Source: Beijerinckiaceae bacterium (lineage in GTDB: Bacteria > Pseudomonadota > Alphaproteobacteria > Rhizobiales > Beijerinckiaceae). Taken from it: a stretch of 64,000 nucleotides of DNA. Positions 54,917 to 63,790 of this stretch are shown piece by piece. The stretch is taken from NCBI GenBank assembly GCA_947370975.1, contig CANBNG010000010.1:1-64000 (forward strand), written 5' to 3'. Made by a program: the position numbers and the translations under genes. The notes under the pieces are model-generated. The model saw only the letters and a program-made list of their open reading frames with translations, searched no databases and was not told the DNA's origin. The first letter of the stretch is position 1; each line of letters opens with the position of its first letter.

Positions 54917-55033
54917 CTTCTCCCGCGAGCGGGAGAAGGTGTCACGCGAAGCGTGACGGATGAGGGCCCAGCGCCCGACGCCCTCACCCGACCTGCTTCG
55001 CAGGCCACCCTCTCCCACTTTCGCGGGAGAGGG
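54917..55033. repeat. Dispersed palindromic repeat, family B, copy 1
   Basis: CCTTCTCCC-GCGAGC-GGGAGAAGG, then TCACGC-GAA-GCGTGA, GGATGAGGG, spacer, CCCTCACCCG, CTGC-TTC-GCAG and CCCTCTCCC...GGGAGAGGG. Nested hairpins make the whole block a near-palindrome. It fills the coxM to VWA gap. Copy 2 is at 58833-58951. Confidence 0.85.
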
Positions 55034-55039
55034 AAAACG

Positions 55040-55831
55040 TCAGCGCGCGGCAACCGCGCGTTTGGCGAGCACTGTGACGACATGGGCGCGATAGGCGGCG
55101 CTGGCATGCATGTCATTGTTGAGCGTCTCGGCATCGATGGTCAGGCCATCGAGGCTTTTTGCCGAGAAGTCAGCCGTCAGCGCCTCTTCCATCGCGCTCG
55201 CGCGGAAGGCGTTGGGGCCTGCGCCCGTCACAGCCACGCGCACGCCGCCAGCCGTCTGGGCCACAAGCACACCCACAACCGCATAGCCCGAGGCCGGGTG
55301 ACGCAGCTTCTGGTAATGCGACCAGACGGGAATCGGGAAACGCACGCCAAGAATGATCTCGCCGGGCTCAAGCGCCGTCTCGAACAGGCCGAGGAAGAAA
55401 TCATCGGCTGCGATCTTGCGCGTGTTGGTAACGATGGTCGCGCCATGGCCGAGCACGCCTGCCGGATAATCGGCAGCCGGATCGGCATTGGCGATGGACC
55501 CGCCGATCGTGCCGCGATGGCGCACGGCCGGATCGCCGATCTGGCCGGCGAGCATGGCAAGGCCCGGAATGGTCTCGCGCACCAGCGCGCTTTCAGCCAC
55601 ATCGGCATGGGGCGTCATGGCGCCGATGACGATCTCGTCGCCCTCGCGGCAGATGCCCTTGATGTTGGGCACGCTTGAGAGATCGATGAGATCGCTCGGC
55701 GCGGCCAGCCGCTGCTTGAGTGTCGGCAGAAGCGTCATGCCACCGGCAAGAAGCTTTGCATCCTCATGGGCCGCGAGCAATTTTGCGGCGTCGGCAACCG
55801 AGGCCGGCGCGTGATAATTGAAGTCCTGCAT
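55040..55831 (-). CDS. Molybdenum hydroxylase FAD-binding subunit (CoxM-like)
   Basis: The 263-residue protein has the FAD-binding PCMH fold of the xanthine oxidase family: LLAGGMTLLPTLKQRLAAP (phosphate loop), IGAMTPHADV, and RHRGTIGGSIANADPAADYP (second FAD motif). It passes electrons from the iron-sulfur subunit to a quinone or other acceptor. The ATG at 55831 overlaps the stop of the small subunit gene by one base (TGATG). Third gene of the L-S-M set. Confidence 0.93.
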   Translation of the reverse strand: MQDFNYHAPASVADAAKLLAAHEDAKLLAGGMTLLPTLKQRLAAPSDLIDLSSVPNIKGICREGDEIVIGAMTPHADVAESALVRETIPGLAMLAGQIGDPAVRHRGTIGGSIANADPAADYPAGVLGHGATIVTNTRKIAADDFFLGLFETALEPGEIILGVRFPIPVWSHYQKLRHPASGYAVVGVLVAQTAGGVRVAVTGAGPNAFRASAMEEALTADFSAKSLDGLTIDAETLNNDMHASAAYRAHVVTVLAKRAVAAR

Positions 55832-56313
55832 CAGGCCTGCCCTCCCGCCATTTTGGCGCTGGCATCGACAATGGCTTCGACAATGCCCTGATAGCCCGTG
55901 CAACGGCAGATATTGCCTTCGAGCTCGTGGCGCACGGTCTGCTCATCGGCATTGGGATGACGGCGGCAGATATCGACGCCCATCATCACCATGCCCGGCG
56001 TGCAGAAGCCGCATTGCAGGCCATGATGTTCGCGGAAAGCTTCCTGCACGGGGTGCAGCGTGCCGTCGGCATTGGCGAGACCCTCGATGGTCAAGACCGT
56101 TTTGCCACGCGCCTGCAGCGCAAGCATGGTGCAGGATTTCACGGCCTTGCCATCGACATGCACGGTGCAGCAGCCGCATTGCGTCGTGTCGCAACCGACA
56201 TGCGTGCCCGTGAGCTTCTGGATGTCGCGGATGAATTCAACGAGCAGCGTGCGGGCTTCGACCTTTCCAGAAACCGCACGGCCATTGATCGTCATGTTTA
56301 CTTCTATGAGCAA
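55831..56313 (-). CDS. Molybdenum hydroxylase [2Fe-2S] subunit (CoxS-like)
   Basis: The 160-residue protein carries the plant-type [2Fe-2S] cluster motif (CDTTQCGCCTVHVDG...SC) and the second cluster motif (CGFCTPG...CRCTGY). The start codon is TTG at 56311-56313, with GGAG six bases upstream. An in-frame ATG at 56295 has no Shine-Dalgarno, so the TTG is preferred; it adds six residues (LIEVNM). Second gene of the L-S-M set, 26 bases after coxL. Confidence 0.93.
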   Translation of the reverse strand: MLIEVNMTINGRAVSGKVEARTLLVEFIRDIQKLTGTHVGCDTTQCGCCTVHVDGKAVKSCTMLALQARGKTVLTIEGLANADGTLHPVQEAFREHHGLQCGFCTPGMVMMGVDICRRHPNADEQTVRHELEGNICRCTGYQGIVEAIVDASAKMAGGQA

Positions 56314-56339
56314 GGTAAGCTCCTTTTTTCTTGAGACGG

Positions 56340-58679
56340 TCAGGCCGCTGTCGCGGCCTTGGCTTCTGCAATCGCGCGCCAGACGCGGTCAGGTGTGAGC
56401 GGCATGTCGATATGCGTGATGCCATAGGGCTTGAGCGCATCCATGACCGATGACACGAAGGCGGAGGGCGCGCCGCACGCGCCAGCCTCCCCCGCACCCT
56501 TCACACCCAGATCGTTGGTCTTGCACAGCACCTGGTTGAACAGGGCTTCGATCATGGAGAAATGCTGCGCGCGCGGCATGCCGTAATCCATAAACGAGCC
56601 GGTAACGAGCTGCGCATCTTCATCATAGACGGTGTTTTCCGTCAGCGCCTGGCCAATACCCTGCGCCACGCCGCCATAGACTTGTCCGTGCACGATGACC
56701 GGATTGAGCACGAAGCCGCAATCATCCACCGCCACGTAATTCACGATCTGCACATGGCCGAGATCGGCGTCGATCTCGACTTCGCAGACATGGCAGCCAT
56801 TGGGGAAGTTGAACTCTTCAGGATCGCGCTCGAGGAAATAGCTTTCATCGAGTCCCGCTTCCATGCCTTCGGGCAGGTTCTTGGGTTCATGCGCGGCTTT
56901 GGCCACTTCCACCAGCGTCACGCTGGATGTGCCGGCAGTGAAGACGCCGCCCGCAAAGCTCACGCCCTCGGGTTCGGTCTGCATCAGATTGGCCGCGATT
57001 TTCGTGCCTTTTTCGACAATCCGCTTGGCCGACCGTTGCAGGCCGACGCCGCCCATCCAGGACGAGCGCGAGCCGAATGTGCCGGCGGAATTCTTCGGAG
57101 CCGTCGCCGTATCGCCCTGCACGAGCGACACATCGTCGAAAGGAATACCGAGGAATTCGTTGAGCAGCTGCGCCCACACCGTCTCATGGCCCTGACCATG
57201 CGAATGCGTGCCCGCAAAGACCGTCGCCTTGCCGTCGGCCGCAATGCGAATACGCATTTCTTCCGTCGGACGGCCACCGGCGGCTTCGACGAAATTGCCG
57301 ATGCCGATGCCGCGCAGCTTGCCGTTCTTCTCGCTCTGGGCGCGGCGCTTCGGGAAATTTTCCCAATCCGCGCCTTCCATCGCCATTTTCATATTGCCGT
57401 CGAAATCGCCCGAGTCGATGAGCAGGCCCATCTGCGTGCGATAGGGCATCTGATCGGGACGGATGACGTTGCGGCGACGCACTTCGTCGCGCGCAAGGCC
57501 AGTCGCTTCCGCAGCCGCATCCATGAGTCGTTCCATCAGGAAATTGGCTTCCGGACGGCCCGCTCCGCGATAGGTGTCGGTCGGCACGGTGTTGGAGAAA
57601 ACGGGCTTCACCGAGAAGTAGAAATTCACGATGTCATAGACGCCCGGAATGATGCGTCCGCCGCCGCTGACAGGCAGGCGCGGGCCGTTCTCGGCCATGT
57701 AAGCGCCGCAGTTCAGGATCGTGTGCACCTTGAGCGCCACGACGCGACCGTTTTCATCCAGGCCCATTTCGGCATGGTTGATCTGGTCGCGGCCATGATA
57801 ATCGGAGACGAAGGTCTCGCTGCGGTCGCCGCGCCATTTCACCGGACGGCCGGATTTACGCGCCGCCCAGGAGATAACGCCGAGCTCGGGATAGAGCTTG
57901 CCGCGAATGCCGAAACCGCCGCCCGTGTCGGGCGAGATAACACGCACCTTGTTGGGCGGCAGGTTGAGCACGGTCTTGGCCAGACCGCCCTGAATGCGCC
58001 GTCCGCCCTGCGTCGGGGCATAGATCGTGAGCACGCCGCTCTCTTCGTCGAATTTGGCAACAGCGCAGCGCGGCTCCATCGGATTGGGCACGAGACGATT
58101 GTTGACGATATCGACGGTGACGCGCGTCTTGGCTTTGGCCATATGCGCGTCGATCTCGGCAACGGGACGGTTCTCCCAATGCACGCCGACATTGCTGCCG
58201 TGCTCTTCCCAGATCGGGGGCGAGTCGGGCGAGGCTGCAAAGGCGGTGGAGCCTACCGCCGGCAGGCCTTCGTAATCGACCATCACGAGTTCAGCCGCCT
58301 CGCGCGCCTGACCGAGCGTTTCGGCCAGCACGATGGCCAGCGGTTCGCCGACGAAGCGGACGCGATCGGTAGCCAGGAAGGTGCGCTTGGTCCGGAACAT
58401 CTTCTTGCCGGAGAGATCTTCCATCTCGACATCGGTAATCAGCGTGCCGACGCCGTCCGCCACCAGATCGGCGCCGGTGTAAACGGCCACGACGCCTTGC
58501 GCCGCAAGGGCTGCCTCAATGTCGATCGAGAGAATGTTGGCATGGGCCTGAGGCGAGCGCACGAAGACGCCAAACACCTGACCGTCGAAATTCACATCGT
58601 CCGTATAGAGGCCCTTGCCTGTGAGAAGGCGGACGTCTTCCTTGCGCCGAACGGGCTGGCCGATACCAAATTGTCCCAT
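56340..58679 (-). CDS. Molybdenum hydroxylase large subunit (form II CoxL / aldehyde oxidase-like)
   Basis: The 779-residue protein is the molybdopterin-cytosine-dinucleotide subunit of a xanthine-oxidase-family enzyme. The active-site loop is Y370-RGAGR, the form II type; the AYRCSFR loop of true aerobic CO dehydrogenases (form I) is absent. The C-terminal catalytic Glu is present in GVKGAGEAG. Other family marks are GGFGIRGKLYPE and GTHSHGQGHET. It probably hydroxylates an aldehyde, purine or aromatic compound rather than CO. ATG 58679 is used (MGQFGIGQPVRRKED). First gene of a minus-strand operon; a divergent TPP enzyme gene lies upstream. Confidence 0.92.
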   Translation of the reverse strand: MGQFGIGQPVRRKEDVRLLTGKGLYTDDVNFDGQVFGVFVRSPQAHANILSIDIEAALAAQGVVAVYTGADLVADGVGTLITDVEMEDLSGKKMFRTKRTFLATDRVRFVGEPLAIVLAETLGQAREAAELVMVDYEGLPAVGSTAFAASPDSPPIWEEHGSNVGVHWENRPVAEIDAHMAKAKTRVTVDIVNNRLVPNPMEPRCAVAKFDEESGVLTIYAPTQGGRRIQGGLAKTVLNLPPNKVRVISPDTGGGFGIRGKLYPELGVISWAARKSGRPVKWRGDRSETFVSDYHGRDQINHAEMGLDENGRVVALKVHTILNCGAYMAENGPRLPVSGGGRIIPGVYDIVNFYFSVKPVFSNTVPTDTYRGAGRPEANFLMERLMDAAAEATGLARDEVRRRNVIRPDQMPYRTQMGLLIDSGDFDGNMKMAMEGADWENFPKRRAQSEKNGKLRGIGIGNFVEAAGGRPTEEMRIRIAADGKATVFAGTHSHGQGHETVWAQLLNEFLGIPFDDVSLVQGDTATAPKNSAGTFGSRSSWMGGVGLQRSAKRIVEKGTKIAANLMQTEPEGVSFAGGVFTAGTSSVTLVEVAKAAHEPKNLPEGMEAGLDESYFLERDPEEFNFPNGCHVCEVEIDADLGHVQIVNYVAVDDCGFVLNPVIVHGQVYGGVAQGIGQALTENTVYDEDAQLVTGSFMDYGMPRAQHFSMIEALFNQVLCKTNDLGVKGAGEAGACGAPSAFVSSVMDALKPYGITHIDMPLTPDRVWRAIAEAKAATAA

Positions 58680-58832
58680 GGTGCCTCTGCTCTCCCTCGT
58701 GCCCGTTTTTCCGGGTCTGTCATCTATCGTTCCTAGAGAGAGATGACGCGTCAAGCAAGCCCGGCTGCCCTCGTGGCTGGCGGCGTTGATCGATTGACTT
58801 GGCGAGGATGAAAAGCACAGATGTGCGCACAG

Positions 58833-58951
58833 CCTCTCCCGGGGGAGAGGGTGGCTCCGCAGGAGCCGGATGAGGGGTTACGGTCGATCAGGCAAAGATC
58901 GTAACCCCTCATCCGGCCGCTCTGCGGCCACCTTCTCCCTCGGGGAGAAGG
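58833..58951. repeat. Dispersed palindromic repeat, family B, copy 2
   Basis: CCTCTCCC-GGG-GGAGAGGG, GGCTCCG-CAGG-AGCC, GGATGAGGGGTTACG, an 18-base centre, then CGTAACCCCTCATCC and two further hairpins ending CCTTCTCCC-TC-GGGGAGAAGG. It fills most of the 316-base divergent gap between coxL and the TPP enzyme gene; apart from it I see only short flanks for the two promoters. Confidence 0.88.
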
Positions 58952-58995
58952 ACTCAAAACATAAAAAAACTCAGAAGCTAAGAGGGAGCTCACGC

Positions 58996-60756
58996 ATGAG
59001 GACGGACCAGCCGGAAGGGAAAGTCGATGACAAGGTCGGCTTTGGCAGCGACATCGCCGCGCAGATGCTGCGGCGGTTCGGATTTCGCTATGTGAGCCTC
59101 AATCCGGGCGCGAGCTATCGCGGCCTGCATGATTCCATCGTCAACCATCTGGGCAATGCGAACCCGTCCATGCTGCTCTGCCTGCATGAAGACCATGCGG
59201 TTGGCGTCGCCCACGGCTATGCCAAGGCGACCGGCGAGCCGATGGCCTGCGTGCTCCATTCCAATGTCGGCCTGCTGCACGGCATGATGGGCCTCTACAA
59301 TGCCTGGTGCGACCGCGCGCCGATCTTCGTGCTGGGCGCAACCGGCCCGGTGGATGCCGCCCAGCGCCGCCCGTGGATTGACTGGATCCACACCTCCGCC
59401 GACCAGGGCGGCCTGATCCGCGATTTCATCAAATGGGACAACCAGCCCTCCTCCCCCGATGCCTTGGTGGAAGCCATGGCGCGCGCCAACATGATTGCGC
59501 GCAGCGAGCCCAAGGCGCCGGTCTATATCTGTCTTGATGCCGGGCTGCAGGAATCAGAACTCGAGAAAGAGCCGTCCTGGCCCAATCTCGACAAGATGAA
59601 GCCCCCCGCCCCGCCGCGTGCGGCCAAGGCCGACATCGAGGCGACGACGGAGCTTTTGAAGACCGCGAAAAAGCCGGTCCTGCTGATTGGCAAGACCGAC
59701 TGGACGGAAGAGGGCTGGAACAACCGCATTGCGCTGGCTGAACGCCTCGGCGCGGTGGTCTTTACGGATCTCAAGAACCGTTCGGCCTTCCCCACCGATC
59801 ATCCCTGCCATGTCACCGCCCCGCTGGAACAGGTCGGCCGCTCGGCTGAATATGTGCGCACCATGCTGCGCGAGGCCGATGTCATTCTCGCGTTCGATTG
59901 GGTCGATCTCGACAGCGCCCTGCGCATCGGTGGCGAAAAGTTGAAGGCCAAGGCGATCCATGTGTCGCTCGATCAGCATCTGCATAATGGCGCACATGCC
60001 AATTATCTCGCTCTGCCCGAGCTCGATATTTTCATGGCTGCCGCGCCCGACGCCGTCATTGCCGATCTCGTGACCGAGCTTGGCCCGGGCAAGACCCCGG
60101 TCTGGCATGAGCAGATCCGCAAGATCCCGACACGCGATGCGACCCGGATCAATGTCGACCAGCTCGCGCTCGCGCTGCGCGAAGCTTTCCCCAATCCCGA
60201 CGAGGTCACGCTGACGGGCGTTTGCCGCAAGTTCCCGATGGATGTCTGGCCCGCGCACAGCCACCTTGCCTATATGGGCAAGGACGGCGGCGGCGGCATT
60301 GGCGGCATGCCTTCGATCTCCATCGGCGTGGCGCTCGCCATGCACGACCAGGGTCGCAAGACGGTCGGCGTGCTGGGCGATGGCGACTTCCTGATGGGCG
60401 GTCACGCGATCTGGACAGCAGCCCGCCACAAGGTGCCGCTGCTGCTCGTCATCAACAACAACCGCTCCTACTTCAATGACGAGCTGCATCAGGAAACGGT
60501 GGCCCAGCGCCGCAACCGCCCGGTCTCCAATCGCTGGATCGGCCAGCGGATTTCAGACCCCGATGTCGATCTCGCAAAATTCGCGGAAGCCCAGGGCGTC
60601 GTCGGCATCGGCCCGATCACCGATCCCGCCGAGCTTGGCCCGGCGATGAAGCGCGGCGCGGAAATTCTGGCCGCCGGTGGCGTCTGCCTGATCGATGTGC
60701 ATGTGAACCCGGGCGAAGAGCGCGGCGCAGCCACCACGGGCCATCGCGCCACCTGA
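58996..60756 (+). CDS. Thiamine-pyrophosphate-dependent enzyme (benzoylformate decarboxylase / acetolactate-synthase-like)
   Basis: The 586-residue protein has the three-domain PDC/ALS fold: an N-terminal PYR domain (residues about 15-185) with the catalytic Glu in LCLHEDHAVGVAHGYA, a central domain (about 205-345) and a C-terminal PP domain with the TPP/Mg motif GDGDFLMGG...LLVINNN. It would decarboxylate a 2-oxo acid to an aldehyde or ligate the resulting acetaldehyde-type unit; no FAD-site residues are obvious, so a decarboxylase is more likely than a synthase. GGGAG lies ten bases before the ATG. It is divergent from the molybdenum hydroxylase operon, which could oxidise the aldehyde formed. 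Substrate is inferred only. Confidence 0.88.
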   Translation: MRTDQPEGKVDDKVGFGSDIAAQMLRRFGFRYVSLNPGASYRGLHDSIVNHLGNANPSMLLCLHEDHAVGVAHGYAKATGEPMACVLHSNVGLLHGMMGLYNAWCDRAPIFVLGATGPVDAAQRRPWIDWIHTSADQGGLIRDFIKWDNQPSSPDALVEAMARANMIARSEPKAPVYICLDAGLQESELEKEPSWPNLDKMKPPAPPRAAKADIEATTELLKTAKKPVLLIGKTDWTEEGWNNRIALAERLGAVVFTDLKNRSAFPTDHPCHVTAPLEQVGRSAEYVRTMLREADVILAFDWVDLDSALRIGGEKLKAKAIHVSLDQHLHNGAHANYLALPELDIFMAAAPDAVIADLVTELGPGKTPVWHEQIRKIPTRDATRINVDQLALALREAFPNPDEVTLTGVCRKFPMDVWPAHSHLAYMGKDGGGGIGGMPSISIGVALAMHDQGRKTVGVLGDGDFLMGGHAIWTAARHKVPLLLVINNNRSYFNDELHQETVAQRRNRPVSNRWIGQRISDPDVDLAKFAEAQGVVGIGPITDPAELGPAMKRGAEILAAGGVCLIDVHVNPGEERGAATTGHRAT

Positions 60757-60783
60757 GACCCCAAGGCGGCCTTTGAAAAAATG

Positions 60784-60808
60784 AAAGCCCGGCTCAAAGC
60801 CGGGCTTT
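60784..60808 (+). terminator. Intrinsic terminator after the TPP enzyme gene
   Basis: AAAGCCCGGCT, loop CAA, AGCCGGGCTTT. It lies 28 bases after the stop codon. Confidence 0.85.
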
Positions 60809-61291
60809 CTGCCATGGTCCGGGGCTGGGGGGCGAAAATGGACCAGAGCAACTAAGAAACGTCCGATGGACAGTGAAGGTTCCCGCAGAACTTGATCATG
60901 GCGGACCACGCTGCGGCTTTACCTTGGGTAATTCATTTTAATTTCGTTTTCCTAAACCAAAACAAGCAATTAAACTTTGCTTGACGATCAAGGCTCGTGA
61001 CATTTTAAGCTTGGCTGCGCGGCATTTCGCGCTTTTTTTCATCCCCCGACGCGTCATTTCCTGCCCCCGGGACGGCGGAGCTTCCGTCTGCGTTTCCGCT
61101 AAAGGTGTGGGAAAGCGGGCATATTTGTCGTCATCACATAAATGTTACTAGCTTTTGCATCGAATCGCACGGGAACGCGAGCCGTTAAGTATACAGCCCA
61201 ACGGCAAGCCATTAGCTTCAAATTGCTCAGTCAAATCTTAGCCTTAAGAAAGTACAGCCTTAGTTTCTGCGTCAGTTCGAGGAGTTTCTGC
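60809..61291. other. Gene-free AT-rich gap
   Basis: I see no coding signal here. The DNA from about 60925 to 61010 and 61130 to 61260 is AT-rich for this genome and may hold the promoter of the small gene at 61292; no promoter is clear enough to mark. Confidence 0.5.
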
Positions 61292-61522
61292 ATGCGTGCG
61301 TCGAGGTCGCAATTTGTTATCTGGGATCAGATCAATGGCGGAAATTACATCGTGATTGCGCATGGGGACGGCGTTTACGAGAAGAAGGAGGGCTTCCGCT
61401 CGCGCAGGGAAGCCGAAGACTGGATCGAGCGGCGGCTGCGCACGAGCCGGCTTGAGACACTGGAAGCCTCGCTCTTTGCAGAACCCTGGCTGCGCGAGGC
61501 TCCGGTCGCGGGCACGAATTAA
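61292..61522 (+). CDS. Small protein of unknown function
   Basis: I do not recognise a family. The 76-residue protein has a short basic start, an FVIWDQINGGNYIVIAHGDG strand pair, a KKEGFRSRREAEDWIERRL helix of the kind found in small DNA- or RNA-binding folds, and an acidic tail. GGAG lies seven bases before ATG 61292, which also marks where the sequence begins to look like a protein. A perfect 28-base palindromic terminator follows. Confidence 0.7.
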   Translation: MRASRSQFVIWDQINGGNYIVIAHGDGVYEKKEGFRSRREAEDWIERRLRTSRLETLEASLFAEPWLREAPVAGTN

Positions 61523-61544
61523 AGGGTTTTCGTTGATGGACTGA

Positions 61545-61572
61545 AAAACACCGGGGCTAGCCCCGGTGTTTT
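61545..61572. terminator. Perfectly palindromic intrinsic terminator
   Basis: AAAACACCGGGG-CTAG-CCCCGGTGTTTT, 28 bases, fully self-complementary. It should end transcripts from the small gene and may work from the other strand too. Confidence 0.88.
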
Positions 61573-61762
61573 CTTTTGTACGATTCTGTATCGCCCGGCA
61601 TGGCGCGCAGCCGTGCCTGTGCATTTGCACTGCCTTTGCCCAGCATCAGCCAGCAGGCACAAGCAAAGTGCAGCTGATGCTCGCTGAATCGGCATGCGTC
61701 GGCTTGACTTGCCCCCCACCCTGACTGACCCTCCACGCCTCGCGACCAAACAGGTGTGTGAC

Positions 61763-62734
61763 ATGGGCATGAGAACGTCCGCTTTTCTTCTCTCCGCCGT
61801 AACACTTGCCGCAAGTCTGGTGTCTGCGGGCGTGCGCGCACAGACGCTCGATACGTTCAAGGTCGCCATTGGCGCGCCGGGCAATTGGGACACCTGCGTG
61901 CCGGAAGTCGGCAAGCGCGCCGGCATTTTCCGCAAGCACGGGATCGAGATCGAGAGCCTCTTCACAAACGGCGGCGGCGAGACGATGCAGGCCGTCATTT
62001 CCGGCAGCATCGACATTGGCATTGCCGCGGGCACGGCCGCAGCATTGGGCGCCTATAGCAAGGGCGCGCCAGTGCGCATCATCTCGGCTGGCACCACGGG
62101 CACGGGCGACCTCTTCTGGTATGTGCCCGCCGACTCGCCGATCAAGACGTTCAAGGACACCGCCGGCAAGACCATCGGCTTTTCCACCAATGGCGCTTCG
62201 ACGCACACCACGCTGCTCGCGCTCATCGACACATTCAAGGTCGCCGCCAAGCCTGTCTCCACAGGCGCGTCTGCTGTCACCCTGACGCAGGCGATGAGCG
62301 GACAGATCGATGTCGGCTGGGCTTCGCCCCCCTTTGGCATTGACGCGCTCCAGCAAGGCAAGATCCGCCTGATCGCGCGCGGCAGCGATGCGCCCTCCAC
62401 GGCCGACCAGACCGTGCGCGTGCATATTGCCAATGCCGATGTGCTGGCCAAGCGCGGGCCTGCCGTGCAGCGCTTCATGGATGCCTATCGCGAGGCGCTC
62501 GACTATCTCTATGCCGATCCCAAGGGCATCGAAATCTACGCCGATTACGCCAAGATCGATGTCGCTTTGGCAAAGCGCATCCGCGAGGAATTCATGCCCA
62601 AGGCGGCGATGAACCCCGACAAGGTGTCAGGCATCGATGCGATCACGCGCGACGCCATCACCTTCAAGGTCATGTCGGCACCGCTCACGCCCGCGCAATT
62701 GGCCGACGCCATCCAGATTCCGCCCCGTCACTAA
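61763..62734 (+). CDS. ABC transporter substrate-binding protein (NMT1/SsuA-like)
   Basis: The 323-residue protein has a Sec signal (cleavage near VRAQ, about residue 26) and a type II binding fold of the NMT1/ThiY/SsuA group: FKVAIGAPGNWDTCVPEVGKR, AGIFRKHGIEIES, GSIDIGIAAGTAAA, KTIGFSTNGASTHT. These proteins bind sulfonates, nitrate, pyrimidine precursors or aromatic acids. No permease or ATPase gene follows; the next genes encode a different transporter class. The start at 61763 is the first codon before the signal peptide; an ATG two codons on would also serve. Confidence 0.9.
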   Translation: MGMRTSAFLLSAVTLAASLVSAGVRAQTLDTFKVAIGAPGNWDTCVPEVGKRAGIFRKHGIEIESLFTNGGGETMQAVISGSIDIGIAAGTAAALGAYSKGAPVRIISAGTTGTGDLFWYVPADSPIKTFKDTAGKTIGFSTNGASTHTTLLALIDTFKVAAKPVSTGASAVTLTQAMSGQIDVGWASPPFGIDALQQGKIRLIARGSDAPSTADQTVRVHIANADVLAKRGPAVQRFMDAYREALDYLYADPKGIEIYADYAKIDVALAKRIREEFMPKAAMNPDKVSGIDAITRDAITFKVMSAPLTPAQLADAIQIPPRH

Positions 62735-62768
62735 GCGGGCCATGACTGAACACATGAAGGAGAAGCCC

Positions 62769-63746
62769 ATGAAATTCGGTTCCATCCTGCGCGCCGTCAT
62801 CACCGCGCCTGCGCTTTGCCTTCTCGCGGGAGCCGCCCTCGCGCAGCAGGCCTATCCGTCCAAGCCCGTGCGTCTCGTGCTGCCCTATTCGCCCGGCGGC
62901 ATCATCGATTACGTCGGCCGCACCATGGCGCAATATCTGACCGGACCGCTCGGCCAACCCGTGATTGCCGAAAACCGCCCCGGTGCGGGCGGCATCACCG
63001 GCACCGATACGGTCGCCCGCTCCGCGCCCGACGGCTATAATCTCGTGCTCATGGACCCGGCCATCGTCATCAATCCGACGTTGCAGCCCTCCATGCCCTA
63101 CGATCTCTTCAAGCAGCTCGCGACGGTCTCGATCATCTCGACCTCGCCCGAAGTCGTCGTGGTCTCGCCCGAACTGCCGGTCAAGACGCTGGCCGATCTG
63201 ATCGCTTACGGAAAAGCCAATCCCGGCAAGCTCAATTTTGCTTCCGCCGGCATTGGCACGACGCCCCATCTTGCGGGTGAATTGTTCAAGCAGCGGACCG
63301 GCATCGACGCGACGCATGTGCCCTACAAGAGCATCGGCCAGTCATATCCCGACATGATGAGCAACAAGGTGCAATTCGCCTTTTCCAGCATCGCCGGCGC
63401 CCTGCCCTTCACCACCGACAATCGCGTGCGCCCCATCGCCACCTCCGGCCTGACGCGCAGCCCCGTCTATCCCGATGCACCGACGGTCGATGAAGCGGGC
63501 CTGAAGGGCTTCGAGGTCGATCTCTGGCTCGGCATTTTTGCGCCCACAGGCACGCCTGCCGATGTCGTCGAAAAGCTGAATGGCGCGATCAAGGTTGCGC
63601 TGAAAGATCCCGAACTCATCAAGGCTTTCGCCAAGGTTGGCGTCGAGCCGCGCGGCACCAGCGCGAAGGATGGCGAGGCTTTCCTCAAGGCTGAATTCGG
63701 CAAGTGGAAGAAAGTCATCGAAGACGGCAATATCAAAGACCAATAA
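62769..63746 (+). CDS. Tripartite tricarboxylate transporter binding protein (TctC/Bug family)
   Basis: The 325-residue protein has a Sec signal (cleavage near ALAQ, about residue 23) and the Bug-family marks: YPSKPVRLVLPYSPGGIID, GQPVIAENRPGAGG, FASAGIGTTPHLAGELFK and the C-terminal region that closes on a carboxylate ligand. It delivers carboxylates to the TctA/TctB membrane pair. GGAG lies six bases before ATG 62769, deciding the start against the upstream in-frame ATG codons. TctB follows, so the operon continues. Confidence 0.92.
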   Translation: MKFGSILRAVITAPALCLLAGAALAQQAYPSKPVRLVLPYSPGGIIDYVGRTMAQYLTGPLGQPVIAENRPGAGGITGTDTVARSAPDGYNLVLMDPAIVINPTLQPSMPYDLFKQLATVSIISTSPEVVVVSPELPVKTLADLIAYGKANPGKLNFASAGIGTTPHLAGELFKQRTGIDATHVPYKSIGQSYPDMMSNKVQFAFSSIAGALPFTTDNRVRPIATSGLTRSPVYPDAPTVDEAGLKGFEVDLWLGIFAPTGTPADVVEKLNGAIKVALKDPELIKAFAKVGVEPRGTSAKDGEAFLKAEFGKWKKVIEDGNIKDQ

Positions 63747-63790
63747 GCGCCGGCGCGGCGCGCGGACATGACTGAAGGATAAGATCGACA

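Noticed and set aside
56340..58679. Aerobic carbon monoxide dehydrogenase
   Set aside because: The form I loop AYRCSFR is absent; the loop reads YRGAGR, so CO oxidation cannot be claimed.
56562..58736. 724-residue open frame on the plus strand opposite the molybdenum hydroxylase large subunit
   Set aside because: Same GC-driven antisense artefact; the minus-strand frame has all active-site motifs.
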